In this document: piece after piece, positions 56,009 through 64,000 of the stretch
Position numbering within the stretch: position 1 is the first letter of the stretch
Layout: each line of letters begins with the position of its first letter
Source of the DNA: Halochromatium glycolicum
GTDB lineage: Bacteria; Pseudomonadota; Gammaproteobacteria; Chromatiales; Chromatiaceae
NCBI RefSeq assembly: GCF_016584085.1
Contig: NZ_NRSJ01000010.1
Coordinates: forward strand, 50,502 to 114,501
DNA length: 64,000 nucleotides
Direction of reading: 5' to 3'
Translations under genes and position numbers: made by a program
Notes under the pieces: generated by a model
What the model was told of the DNA's origin: nothing
Seen by the model: only the letters and a program-made list of their open reading frames with translations
Databases searched by the model: none

Positions 56009-57517
56009 TTGTCCGATTCGTCCCAGACTGTCTGGAAGCCCCTCTTCTGGCTCGCGTTGGCCGCATTGATCGGTGTCTACCTCCTGTACAACTTTCACAG
56101 TGACCAGCTAAGCCAAGCGATCAGCGATGAGCAACAGGCACTGCGCGCGCTCGACCAGGCTCTCGACTCGGCCACCGACGAGCTCGGGGCCGCGAAGCAG
56201 GCGTTAAGCGCTGCCAAGGCGCAGCTCAGATCGCTGAAGCAGACCCACGCGGACGAGATCGACGCCCTGCAGACAGCACACCGTGAGGCGCTCGCATCGG
56301 CCAAGGCCGGCCATGCCGAGACCACGGCCTCACTCAAGCAGACCCAGGCCCAGGAACGTGCCGAGCTCACCGAACAGCTCGAAGCGGCGCATGCGGAGCG
56401 TGATCAGCTCAAGCGCGCACGAGAAGAGCAGCCGCAAGATGCCGCGAGCGATGTCGAGGCACGGGTCGCCGCAGCGCGGGCGGAGCTGCGCGCAGAGTTC
56501 GAAGCCGACCGCCAAGCACTGGAAACCAAGCTATCCGACGCTGAGGGGCGTGTTCAGACGGTGCAACAGCAACTGAGCGCCGAGCGGGACGCGCTCGAGC
56601 AGGAGCGAGCGGAGGCGAAGGCAGCGCAGGCTGCAGAACGCGAGGCGCTTCTGGCCGACAACGAGGCCCGTATCCAGGCCCTCGAGGACGAGCATGCGTC
56701 AGCCCTCGCGAAGCTCGAGCAGCGTCGAACGGGACGGCAGGAGGATCTGGCCGAGGCGAACGCCCGCATCCAGCGCCTGACCGACAAGCTGCAGGCGGTC
56801 GAGAGCGCCAACGCCAAGCAGGCTGCCGCATTCGAAGACGAGCAGGCGGCGCTCAAGGCGCAGCTCGCTCAGGCCGAACAGTCGATCCAATCGCTCGAGC
56901 AGAGGCTTCAGGCACGTCATGACGCACTCCGCAGCCAATCTGCCGAGTATGAGACGCGCGTCGCCCAGGCCGAGCAGGCGCTCGCGGCGATGCGGGCTGA
57001 GATGGAAACGACGCAGCAGGCCCTGGAGGATGCGCGGGCGCGGGTGCGCCAGACACGAGCGCAGGCCGCCGACGAAGCCGCGGACCGGGTCCATGCCTTC
57101 TATGACCGGTTCGCCACGTTTGATGCGCGCGTCACCGAGCGTGGACTCTTGGTTAATCTCGCTGGCGAGGGCCTGGAGTTTCCGGTTGGAAGCGCCGTGA
57201 TCCCGGCTAACGCCTCAGCGATGCTGGACCAGGTCGCCGCAGTGCTCGCGCAGCACCCAGATCGCCCGATCCTGATCGAAGGCCACACCGACAGCACAGG
57301 CAGCGCCGAGCTCAACCGACAACTCTCGCAGCAACGCGCGGATGCGGTTCGCGAGGCCCTGATCGACCGAGGGATCGACCCTGAACGACTGCGCGCCGAG
57401 GGAATTGGCGCCGCCAACCCGATTGCGAGCAATGCAACCGCGAGCGGCCGCCGACAGAATCGCCGGGTCGAGCTCTATATCGACCGCGAGCAGATCAATC
57501 CCGAACAGAGCGGGTGA
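56009..57517 (+). CDS. Coiled-coil OmpA-type peptidoglycan-binding protein
   Basis: A 502-residue protein anchored by one N-terminal span (LFWLALAALIGVYLLYNF, about residues 12-29). A very long Ala/Glu/Gln-rich coiled coil (~35-365) and a C-terminal OmpA-like domain (~385-495) with LIEGHTDSTGSAELN and the NRRVELYID end follow. The start codon is TTG at 56009, eight bases after GGAGG; the ATG at 56001 is in another frame. Probably spans the periplasm from inner membrane to peptidoglycan. Composition of the coiled coil suggests a structural role. Confidence 0.88.
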   Translation: MSDSSQTVWKPLFWLALAALIGVYLLYNFHSDQLSQAISDEQQALRALDQALDSATDELGAAKQALSAAKAQLRSLKQTHADEIDALQTAHREALASAKAGHAETTASLKQTQAQERAELTEQLEAAHAERDQLKRAREEQPQDAASDVEARVAAARAELRAEFEADRQALETKLSDAEGRVQTVQQQLSAERDALEQERAEAKAAQAAEREALLADNEARIQALEDEHASALAKLEQRRTGRQEDLAEANARIQRLTDKLQAVESANAKQAAAFEDEQAALKAQLAQAEQSIQSLEQRLQARHDALRSQSAEYETRVAQAEQALAAMRAEMETTQQALEDARARVRQTRAQAADEAADRVHAFYDRFATFDARVTERGLLVNLAGEGLEFPVGSAVIPANASAMLDQVAAVLAQHPDRPILIEGHTDSTGSAELNRQLSQQRADAVREALIDRGIDPERLRAEGIGAANPIASNATASGRRQNRRVELYIDREQINPEQSG

Positions 57518-57572
57518 GCCTCGCTCGGTGCCGACCCACCTCGGCGACAGAGACGGCACAGCAGTGGCGGTA

Positions 57573-58682
57573 TCAGTGCCGCCAGAGGGACTCGTCGATC
57601 AGCTCCTTGAGCCGCTGATGCGCCGGCGTCTCCATCGAGGTCAGTTCTAGACTCGTGCGAAAGCGCCCGGCTCGAGGCACACTCCGCAGCACGCGCGCAT
57701 AGACATCACCCACAGAGGGCCCCCCTTGCTGTGGCGTCAGGTTGATCACGACATCGGCGGCGCGCGGCAGACCCAACGGCAGATCAGCCGACAAGCCGTA
57801 GTAGCCGAGATCATTGATGAGCCCCGGAATCTGGCCGGGCCGGATGCGATTCTCATGGATCTGGCGGAAGGTGGCGTTCATCTTGACCGGGATGCGCGGT
57901 GCTCGGCGAACCTCAACCCTGGGCACCTCGAGCCGGTCGGGCCCGAGCACCGCCTGAAGCTCGTACAACCGAACCGGGTTCGGGATGCCTTTGAAGCGCA
58001 CCTCGTTCACCGCGCCGACCTCGATCAGGTCCTCGGCGGCGGTCCGGCTCGACTCACTGATCAAGACCTGCCCGCGCATCGCGAAGGACTCCATCCGTGA
58101 GGCCAGATTCACCACATCGCCGATCACCGTATACTCGCTGTGCGTCGGCGCCCCGAAGCTACCGGCCACGAGCTCTCCGGTGTTGACCGCGATCCCGGCA
58201 TAGATCCTTGGCATCCCTTGCGCATGATAGGCGCGGTTGAGCTCGAGCATCGCACGCTGCATCTCGACCGCACAGGCCAAGGCGCGTGCCGAATCATCGC
58301 CGCGGGGCTCTGGGAGCCCGAAGAGGGCCATGACCGCGTCACCGACGAACTTGTCGACGACGCCGCCGAAGCGTTCGATGATCTCGGTCATCGCGACGAA
58401 CCAGCGCTGCAGCACCGCGATCATGCTCTCGAGCGGTATCGATGCCATCAACGCCGTGAAGCCACGGATGTCGGCGATCAACACCGTCGCATAGGCCTCG
58501 ACGCGAGGCTGCGACTCGAGCAGGAACGCATCGAGGAGCGGATTCAGTCGCCTTGCGAGCTCATGCTCTCGCGTCGTTTCCACCAATTGCCCATCCGCAG
58601 GTGGCGATCCCGAAGCGCCATAGAGGTCTTCGACGACCTCGGTGATCGCTGAGATGAGCTGCGTCCTGTCTTGATGTTGCAT
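57573..58682 (-). CDS. Class III adenylate cyclase fused to PilZ-like domain
   Basis: Cytoplasmic 369-residue protein. Residues ~60-240 form a class III nucleotide cyclase with both metal aspartates (VLIADIRGFTAL; DKFVGDAVMALFG, the preceding Lys typical of ATP specificity) and the transition-state Asn/Arg in VIGDVVNLASRMES. Residues ~255-360 resemble PilZ: an RxxxR-type motif (RRAPRIPVKMNATFR), then DLGYYGLSADLP, where the DxSxxG motif has Gly in place of Ser. A C-terminal helix follows. The fusion suggests cAMP production tuned by c-di-GMP, although PilZ binding is uncertain because of the substitution. Confidence 0.88.
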   Translation of the reverse strand: MQHQDRTQLISAITEVVEDLYGASGSPPADGQLVETTREHELARRLNPLLDAFLLESQPRVEAYATVLIADIRGFTALMASIPLESMIAVLQRWFVAMTEIIERFGGVVDKFVGDAVMALFGLPEPRGDDSARALACAVEMQRAMLELNRAYHAQGMPRIYAGIAVNTGELVAGSFGAPTHSEYTVIGDVVNLASRMESFAMRGQVLISESSRTAAEDLIEVGAVNEVRFKGIPNPVRLYELQAVLGPDRLEVPRVEVRRAPRIPVKMNATFRQIHENRIRPGQIPGLINDLGYYGLSADLPLGLPRAADVVINLTPQQGGPSVGDVYARVLRSVPRAGRFRTSLELTSMETPAHQRLKELIDESLWRH

Positions 58683-58718
58683 GCTGGCAGACCGCGGACG
58701 GATGTTAAAGGAAGCGTA

Positions 58719-60323
58719 TCATTCGGAGTGCGTCTGATTGCACTCTTTCCCAACGATGCGTGCCAGCACTGACTCGATCTGAAGCGGATGCTCGGTATCG
58801 AGAAAGAGCGCAAACCGGCGCTCTTCTGCCGTCAGCGGCTCAGCACGCGCCAACTGCAGCTCGAGCACGTCGATATCGGCGTCGGAGGCATCCTGGCCGT
58901 CGGCATAACGTGCTCGTACACGCTCTCTTAGCACGGCAATCGGTGCCTCCGGGACCAGGATACGATAAGGGCACCGCCGCTGTTGCGCCAGTGCCAGAAA
59001 GGGGGCGCGTTGGTCACGCCTCAGGAAGGTGGCATCGACCAGCACGCTGAAGCCCGAGCCGAGCAGGTTATCGGCGAGCTCGAGCAGCCGGCGGTAGGTG
59101 CGCTCGGTGGCCTGGGCCGAATAGAGCTGCTGGCTTTGATGCGCCTGCGGTCGATGCTGCTCGGGCACACCGAACAGGCGTTTACGCTCGATGTCCGAGC
59201 GCAGTTGGATAATCGGAAGATGCTCGCGTAGCAGATGCCCAAGGCCGGTCTTCCCGCTACCGGAAAGACCATGGGTGATGAACAGCTGCGGGCGATGGCG
59301 GCCGCTGCAGGTGCGGGCAAGCGCGAGATAGTGACCGATCGCAGCGCGCGGACCCGCCTGATCGCCTCCTGCCTCGGCCTGTTGACTGAGCTGGATCGCA
59401 CATACCTTGGCGCGGACCAACGCCCGATAGACCTGGTAGAACCGTAGCACGGCCAGGCCCCCGTGATCCCCAGTCACCTCCAGGTAGCGGTTCAGGAAGC
59501 GTCGCGCCAACGCCTGCTCACCCGCCTCGGCCAGATCCATCGTCAGGAAGGCGATCTCACTGATGGTATCGATCCAACGCAGGCTCGCATTGAACTCGAT
59601 ACAGTCGAAGATCAGTGGCTCCCCGTCGATGACGACGATGTTCCCGCGGTGCATATCGCCATGACACTCGCGGATCGCGCCTTCGCGGCGTCGCGCCTCG
59701 AGCTGCCCGCGCAGCCGGCGAAACCGGTTATGCGTCCAGCGCTCCAGGCGCGTGAGCTGCAGCAACAAGTCCTGTGGCTCCGCGTCGCCAACCAGCGCGC
59801 GACGCAGGGGGCCAAAGTTGTCGAGCATCGGCGCGAGCACGGCATCGGGCTCGCCATAGGGCGAATCCGGTGGGGCCGGCGTCAGGCTGAGATGAAACTG
59901 GGCAACCCGCTCAGCAAGCCGGTCGATCAGCTGGCCGTCCAGTTTCCGTGCCGAAAGCAGAGATTCCTGCGGAAACCGCCGCATCCGCACCGCATAGTCG
60001 ATCACATCCCCGGCGCCCGCGATCTGCACCCGATCTTCCAAGCGCGTGATCGGGACCACATCCAGGTAGAGAGGCCTTGCGAGCCGGCGGTTGAGACGGA
60101 GCTCTTCTTCGCAATAGAAGCGCCGCCGCATCAGGGTCGAAAAATCGACGAAGCCGAGCGAGACAGCGCGCTTGACCTTGTAAGCGAACTCACCGGCCAA
60201 AAAGACCTGCGAGATATGGGTGATCACGCGCTCCACGCGATCGACCGGGTGCGGATAGGCAGCCGGATCGAGCAACGCCTCCAATGCCTGGGACTGGTCG
60301 GCCTCCACCTTATGCTCTGCCAT
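58719..60323 (-). CDS. APH-like kinase / P-loop ATPase fusion
   Basis: A 534-residue protein with two parts. The N-terminal aminoglycoside-phosphotransferase-like domain (~1-335) has a catalytic loop CHGDMHRGNIVV and metal site IFDCIEFN. A C-terminal AAA_33-type P-loop kinase (~345-534) has Walker A GLSGSGKTGL. The same fusion is widespread in proteobacteria as an uncharacterised protein; it is not a known resistance determinant. Start MAEHKVEADQ chosen; the frame extends 24 basic residues upstream. It precedes the cyclase gene on the same strand with a 36-bp gap, suggesting one operon. Confidence 0.87.
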   Translation of the reverse strand: MAEHKVEADQSQALEALLDPAAYPHPVDRVERVITHISQVFLAGEFAYKVKRAVSLGFVDFSTLMRRRFYCEEELRLNRRLARPLYLDVVPITRLEDRVQIAGAGDVIDYAVRMRRFPQESLLSARKLDGQLIDRLAERVAQFHLSLTPAPPDSPYGEPDAVLAPMLDNFGPLRRALVGDAEPQDLLLQLTRLERWTHNRFRRLRGQLEARRREGAIRECHGDMHRGNIVVIDGEPLIFDCIEFNASLRWIDTISEIAFLTMDLAEAGEQALARRFLNRYLEVTGDHGGLAVLRFYQVYRALVRAKVCAIQLSQQAEAGGDQAGPRAAIGHYLALARTCSGRHRPQLFITHGLSGSGKTGLGHLLREHLPIIQLRSDIERKRLFGVPEQHRPQAHQSQQLYSAQATERTYRRLLELADNLLGSGFSVLVDATFLRRDQRAPFLALAQQRRCPYRILVPEAPIAVLRERVRARYADGQDASDADIDVLELQLARAEPLTAEERRFALFLDTEHPLQIESVLARIVGKECNQTHSE

Positions 60324-60487
60324 CACCAGCCGAGCAGGTGCCAATATTGCGCTTGCAGGTGTACGCCGACGCCCGGGCCAGCGACGCCGACGCAAGACAG
60401 CGCGCTGCCGACTTGCGAAAACAGGCGGCGACTCAATAGACTATTAGGCATCATCCAGTAACAGTTTGTTGTTCTGAGGCGCATCAC

Positions 60488-60688
60488 ATGACTATCGAAC
60501 GTATCGTTTTCGCTGTTGCCGGGGCCTTCGTGCTGATCTCGGCGATCCTCGCCGCAACCGTCAGCCCATTATGGCTCTGGTTCACCGGTTTCGTGGGGCT
60601 CAACCTCTTGCAGTCGGCCTTCACCGGCTTCTGCCCGCTTGCCGTGATCCTGAAGAAGATCGGAAAAGAGCCCGGCCCCGCCTTTTGA
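60488..60688 (+). CDS. DUF2892 (YgaP-like) small membrane protein
   Basis: A 66-residue protein starting [18 protein letters not shown], with two hydrophobic segments and the DUF2892 ending [20 protein letters not shown]. In E. coli YgaP the same segment anchors a rhodanese; here it stands alone. Family members occur near sulfur or metal genes, role unknown. Confidence 0.88.
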   Translation: MTIERIVFAVAGAFVLISAILAATVSPLWLWFTGFVGLNLLQSAFTGFCPLAVILKKIGKEPGPAF

Positions 60689-60769
60689 GTCGAGCGCTTT
60701 GAGTCGAGCGCTCAGGCCCACGCATCGTCCGTCATTTGCTGTTTCTGGGCCGTCACCTAGGCTTGACGC

Positions 60770-61480
60770 TCAGCCAGCGATCGAACCGACCGCGGCGTTG
60801 TCAGCAAAAACCGTGCTGCTCGCCGCCGCGGCCACCTCAGCGACCGGCAGCGCCGCGCCATTCCTCCACTCGGTTAGCGCATCGGCCTTACCTCCACCGG
60901 TCACCAGAATCAGCACCTGCCGACTATCGGTCAGCGCCGCCGGAGTCAATGAGACCCGATCAGGCGGCGGCTTCGGGGCTGCATGAACCGGCATCACCAA
61001 GCGATCCTCCGGAACCTTCCGGCCTGGGAACAGGCTCGCAGTATGCCCGTCTTCGCCCATCCCAAGCAGCACCAGATCGAACGGCAGCGCTGCACGGACA
61101 GTGGATTCGTAGGCCCGCGCGCCGGCCTCGGCACCCGCCTCCGCCGGGATCGCCATCACCTGCGACCGCGGCACCGGCACCTGTCCCAGCCAGGCTCGCT
61201 CAGCAGCCAAGCTGTTACGCGCCGGATCATCGGCGGCGACACAGCGCTCATCGCCAAAGTAGATCCACCAGCGCCCCCAGTCCGCATCCGCGCCAGCAAG
61301 CCGTTCATAGGCCGCTGTCGGCGTGGTGCCGCCAGCCAGGCACAACCGGAATTGCCCTGCTCGAGCGATTGCAGCGCGAGCTGCGTCCATGATGGTCTCT
61401 GCCGTCGCGCGGGCCACGGCCGCTTGATCGTCGAACAGGCTGACCTTGGCACCGGGCAGGTCAATGGTCTCGGGATTCAT
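60770..61480 (-). CDS. pgl: 6-phosphogluconolactonase
   Basis: Hydrolyses 6-phosphogluconolactone, the step between Zwf and Gnd. The 236-residue DevB/NagB-fold protein has LAGGTTPTAAYE near residue 50, YFGDERCVAADDPARNS near residue 74 and LGMGEDGHTASLFPG near residue 140. Its genes for the preceding and following steps are at 6.7-9.3 kb, so the pathway is split in this genome. Confidence 0.93.
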   Translation of the reverse strand: MNPETIDLPGAKVSLFDDQAAVARATAETIMDAARAAIARAGQFRLCLAGGTTPTAAYERLAGADADWGRWWIYFGDERCVAADDPARNSLAAERAWLGQVPVPRSQVMAIPAEAGAEAGARAYESTVRAALPFDLVLLGMGEDGHTASLFPGRKVPEDRLVMPVHAAPKPPPDRVSLTPAALTDSRQVLILVTGGGKADALTEWRNGAALPVAEVAAAASSTVFADNAAVGSIAG

Positions 61481-61729
61481 CGTGCTGGACCCTCAATCTC
61501 AGATCGCCCCATGGTAAGCCTGCAGCGGCGCCTGCGGCCAGCGGCAGCCGCCGCTGCGAACAGGCCGGTCGTGACCGCGGACAGCAGGTCGGCCGCACCG
61601 CCCGGCAGTGCAGTTCGCGTTATGATCGCAGTAGGCCTCGGCGCCTCGGCGCCTCAAGCTTGACCTAATCCGCTCCACGGCGTAGTAACCCAACCACCAT
61701 AAGCGACGGACTCTCGAGGAGACGCAGCC

Positions 61730-62089
61730 ATGCCAGAGACGATGCAGGACATCATGAATCCGGGGGCAGCGAGTCACGATGACCGCTTCCCCCATGCACC
61801 AAGCGACTGGACAGCGGACGACGCGGAGCGAAGCGCCAGCGACGAAGGTCTGACAATGACCGACGATCACTGGGAGGTGATCCGCTCGTTGCAAGCCTAT
61901 TTCGAGGGCGACGCGCATCCCAACACCCGCGTCTTGCACGACGCGCTGGACGAGCATTTCCACAGCCGCGGCGGCCTCAAGTACCTCTACGAGATCTTCC
62001 CCGGTGGCCCGGTTGCCCAGGGCTGCCGTCTCGCCGGCCTCAAGCCACCTGCCGGTGCGGTCGATAGCTCATTCGGGAGCGTCAAGTAG
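61730..62089 (+). CDS. DsrC/TusE-family sulfur relay homologue lacking the terminal cysteine
   Basis: A 119-residue protein of the DsrC/TusE/DsvC family. After a ~40-residue unrelated leader it aligns with DsrC: LTMTDDHWEVIRSL, then RVLHDALDEHF, LKYLYEIFPGGPVAQGCRLAGL. The inner cysteine (the QxC before R/K-x-AGL, CysB of DsrC) is present, but the penultimate CysA is replaced (PPAGAV instead of PTGCV). The chain continues with DSSFGSVK, so the persulfide/trisulfide chemistry of DsrC is unlikely. It has a good ribosome-binding site (GAGGAGACG). A regulatory RspA-like role is possible but unproven. Confidence 0.85.
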   Translation: MPETMQDIMNPGAASHDDRFPHAPSDWTADDAERSASDEGLTMTDDHWEVIRSLQAYFEGDAHPNTRVLHDALDEHFHSRGGLKYLYEIFPGGPVAQGCRLAGLKPPAGAVDSSFGSVK

Positions 62090-62315
62090 ACGCCGCACTT
62101 GCTCTCTACTGAGCGGGCTCGTACGCCCCCAGCTGGGTGCACAAGTCAGCGCTCGGGTACGCACCTGAAAGCCCTGTCAGAACGACCCCGGTCCGCACTA
62201 TCCGCTGTTTCGATAGCCAAGGGGCCTGCTGCCAGGGCTTCTCAGTCTCCCTTCGGGCGGCATTTGCTCGACCTTTCAACGTCGCCCTCGGACTGTCGAG
62301 GACCGGAGCCATCCG

Positions 62316-63344
62316 ATGATCACTGCCGTGCTCGTCTGGGGTCAATTCGCAATTTGCGTCGTCGTGATCGCGATCGCCGGCGTCAAGCTCACCGAGTATG
62401 GAGACGCCATCGCCGACAAGACCGGCATGGGCGGCACCTGGGTCGGGCTCGTGCTCATCGCGACCGTGACCTCATTACCCGAGCTGGCCGCTGGCATCAC
62501 CGCCTCGGCGGTGGCGCTGCTCCCGAACATCGCCGCCGGTGATGTGCTCGGCAGTTGCGTCTACAACCTCGCCATCCTCGCGATACTCGACCTGTTCACC
62601 CGCAATCAACCGGTGCTGGCCTTGGCGCGTCGAGAGCATGTGCTGTCAGGCGGCTTTGGGCTGGTGCTGATCGGCCTTGCAGGGCTCGGGCTGATCGCCG
62701 GGCAGGCGGGCCTCTCCGGATTCTCGGACCGGGTCTCCTGGATCACACCGCTACTGATCATCGTCTACATCGTGGCGATCCGCAGCCTGCACCGCTTTCA
62801 GGAGCAGGAGATCGAGCAGTTTACCGAGGAGGAGCCGGACCGCTACGCCGAGCGCTCGCTGCGCGAGATCGGTACCCGGTACGCGATCGCGGCCGGGTTC
62901 GTGATCGCTGCGGGCATCTGGCTGCCTTATGTCTCGGAAGATATCGCCGCGGTCATGGGGTGGGGCGAATCCTTTACCGGCACCCTGTTCACCGCGCTGA
63001 GCACCTCGTTGCCCGAGCTGGTGGTCACCCTGTCGGCACTGCGCATCGGCGCCATCGACATGGCAGTCGGCAACATCTTCGGCAGCAACATGTTCAACAT
63101 CCTGGTGCTCGCGGTCGATGACCTCTTCTACCTGCCCGGACCGATCTATGCCGATCTCGCACTGGGCCATCTCACCTCGGTGCTCGCTGCCATGACGATG
63201 ACGGGCGCCGTGGTGGTTGCCCTCTATTTTCGCCCCAGGGTGCGCGTGCTGCGACTCGGCGGCTGGGTCAGCTTCTCGCTGATCGGTCTGTTCGCACTCA
63301 ATTCCTGGCTGATGTTCCACCTCGGAAGCACACCGCATGGCTGA
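62316..63344 (+). CDS. Sodium/calcium exchanger-family cation antiporter
   Basis: Inner-membrane CaCA-family exchanger of 342 residues. Two inverted halves carry the alpha repeats TSLPELAAGI (~48) with GDVLGSCVYN, and STSLPELVVTL (~229) with GNIFGSNMFN. About ten hydrophobic helices. A charged loop (HRFQEQEIEQFTEEEPDRY, ~160-178) links the halves. It overlaps the next gene by eight bases, so the two are translated together. Confidence 0.92.
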   Translation: MITAVLVWGQFAICVVVIAIAGVKLTEYGDAIADKTGMGGTWVGLVLIATVTSLPELAAGITASAVALLPNIAAGDVLGSCVYNLAILAILDLFTRNQPVLALARREHVLSGGFGLVLIGLAGLGLIAGQAGLSGFSDRVSWITPLLIIVYIVAIRSLHRFQEQEIEQFTEEEPDRYAERSLREIGTRYAIAAGFVIAAGIWLPYVSEDIAAVMGWGESFTGTLFTALSTSLPELVVTLSALRIGAIDMAVGNIFGSNMFNILVLAVDDLFYLPGPIYADLALGHLTSVLAAMTMTGAVVVALYFRPRVRVLRLGGWVSFSLIGLFALNSWLMFHLGSTPHG

Positions 63345-63864
63345 GCCGGCGAGCGTTCCAGGACAAGACCAGGGCAGCAGCCCGACACCGCCCGCCAACG
63401 CCCACCTGGTGCACCAGACCGGTCGGCGGATGCGCCTCAAGGTGCCCTCGCGGCGCCACGATACCGCCTTCTTCGCGCGACTCGAGCAACAGCTGGCGGC
63501 TATTCCCGAGATCGAGGCGGCATTGATGACGCCCGCGACGGCAAGCGTGCTGCTGCGATTCGCCGAGGGCGAAGGCGACGGCGTTGCAGCGGCGATCGAT
63601 GCGCTCGAGGGCATCGCGCTCGCCAAGCCCGACGCGAATCGGGCTGCCTCGCCCCACGAGACGGCCGCCAACGAGACCGAGCCAGCGCTGCAGCAGGGAA
63701 ACGCAAGCGATCGCGTCGACCGTCGCGCATTGGCGTTTACGGTGCTGGTCCTCTTACTGCTTCGGCAACTCTTGCGCGGTGGCTGGCTCGCGCCGGGCCT
63801 GGCGTTGGTCTGGTTCCTGTTCGAGGTGCTGCGCGCGCGGATGCCGGAGGACGAGGCCCGTTAG
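63337..63864 (+). CDS. HMA-like domain protein with C-terminal membrane helix
   Basis: A 175-residue protein. Residues ~25-95 (VHQTGRRMRLKVPSRRHD ... PEIEAALMTPATASVLLRF) resemble the HMA_2-type ferredoxin-like fold found near metal transport genes, without a CxxC metal motif. One or two hydrophobic segments follow (~132-162, LAFTVLVLLLLRQLL). Translationally coupled to the cation exchanger, so it may assist or regulate it. Confidence 0.72.
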   Translation: MAEPASVPGQDQGSSPTPPANAHLVHQTGRRMRLKVPSRRHDTAFFARLEQQLAAIPEIEAALMTPATASVLLRFAEGEGDGVAAAIDALEGIALAKPDANRAASPHETAANETEPALQQGNASDRVDRRALAFTVLVLLLLRQLLRGGWLAPGLALVWFLFEVLRARMPEDEAR

Positions 63865-63881
63865 GCGATTGCCGCCGGGTG

Positions 63882-64000
63882 ACCACGGGTGATTGCTCAC
63901 CCGTGGTTCCCACAGATCCGGACGTGCGGAATTCCCGCATCCGGCTCCTCAGTTGAGCAGTCGCTACACAACAATCGTTGCACACCCATCGGACAAAAGC
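63882..64000 (-). mobile_element. Group II intron, 3' end (domains V and VI), rest outside window
   Basis: On the minus strand, 63947-63915 reads GAGCCGGATGCGGG ... CACGTCCGGATC, a 33-nt hairpin with the domain V pattern of bacterial group II introns. It is followed after a short linker by a perfect 11-bp stem with a GCAA-type tetraloop (63907-63882), in the domain VI position. Upstream sequence (to the window edge) also resembles the end of intron-encoded reverse transcriptase genes. The body of the intron should lie to the right of position 64000. Confidence 0.8.

Noticed and set aside
1..64000. tRNA, rRNA or riboswitch genes
   Set aside because: Scanning by eye for tRNA T-loop and acceptor patterns, and for rRNA or common riboswitch cores, gave nothing convincing; a covariance-model scan would settle it.

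Overview
The window reads as high-GC gammaproteobacterial chromosome, most likely from a purple sulfur bacterium or close relative (Chromatiales). This is an inference from overall gene content: a Hyb-type uptake hydrogenase, a DsrC/TusE-like sulfur-relay protein, gammaproteobacterial gene pairs (lapB-pyrF, aspS-fmdB and aspS-nudB, darP) and the codon and GC style. No rRNA, tRNA or CRISPR array was found.

Layout. 1-3005 (minus): small subunit, HybA-like ferredoxin and the 5' part of the HybB-like membrane subunit of a [NiFe] hydrogenase; the large subunit should lie beyond the left edge. 3.5-9.3 kb: a Nudix hydrolase, then glgX, 6-phosphogluconate dehydrogenase and zwf, i.e. glycogen debranching feeding the oxidative pentose phosphate route. 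The missing lactonase (pgl) is at 60.8 kb and galU at 45.8 kb. 9.4-13.3 kb: a decayed MEDS-GGDEF gene abutting an intact five-PAS GGDEF-EAL protein. 13.4-20.1 kb: small housekeeping genes, lgt and a tandem TldD/TldE-type protease pair. 20.3-24.1 kb: a 1249-residue membrane protein of no family I recognise. 24.4-32.2 kb: a PutP-type symporter, an OprD-like porin, and a zinc module (znuA-znuC-znuB-zur plus a DUF3299 lipoprotein) with a candidate Zur operator. 33-46.7 kb: nudB, aspS, fmdB and darP, a response regulator/hybrid kinase pair, an SDR, lapB-pyrF and galU. 47-51.5 kb: an RND efflux pair. 51.7-60.7 kb: two tiny Cys-rich proteins, ferritin, an atypical SDR, an OmpA-type coiled-coil protein, a cyclase-PilZ fusion, and an APH-like/ATPase fusion. 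61-64 kb: pgl, a DsrC-like protein, a cation exchanger, an HMA-like membrane protein, and the 3' end of a group II intron cut by the right edge.

The intergenic regions are unusually rich in dispersed repeats. I found at least six families by eye: a 53-bp tandem unit, a REPIN-like inverted pair, a 163-bp element with short terminal inverted repeats (two copies, 8 mismatches), a TA-flanked MITE, a 76-bp repeat and a ~60-bp repeat. They cluster around the zur-DUF3299 interval and separate otherwise conserved neighbours such as lapB and pyrF. The least explained items are the large orphan membrane protein, the DsrC homologue lacking the terminal cysteine, the cyclase-PilZ fusion, the two mini-proteins and the repeat families.
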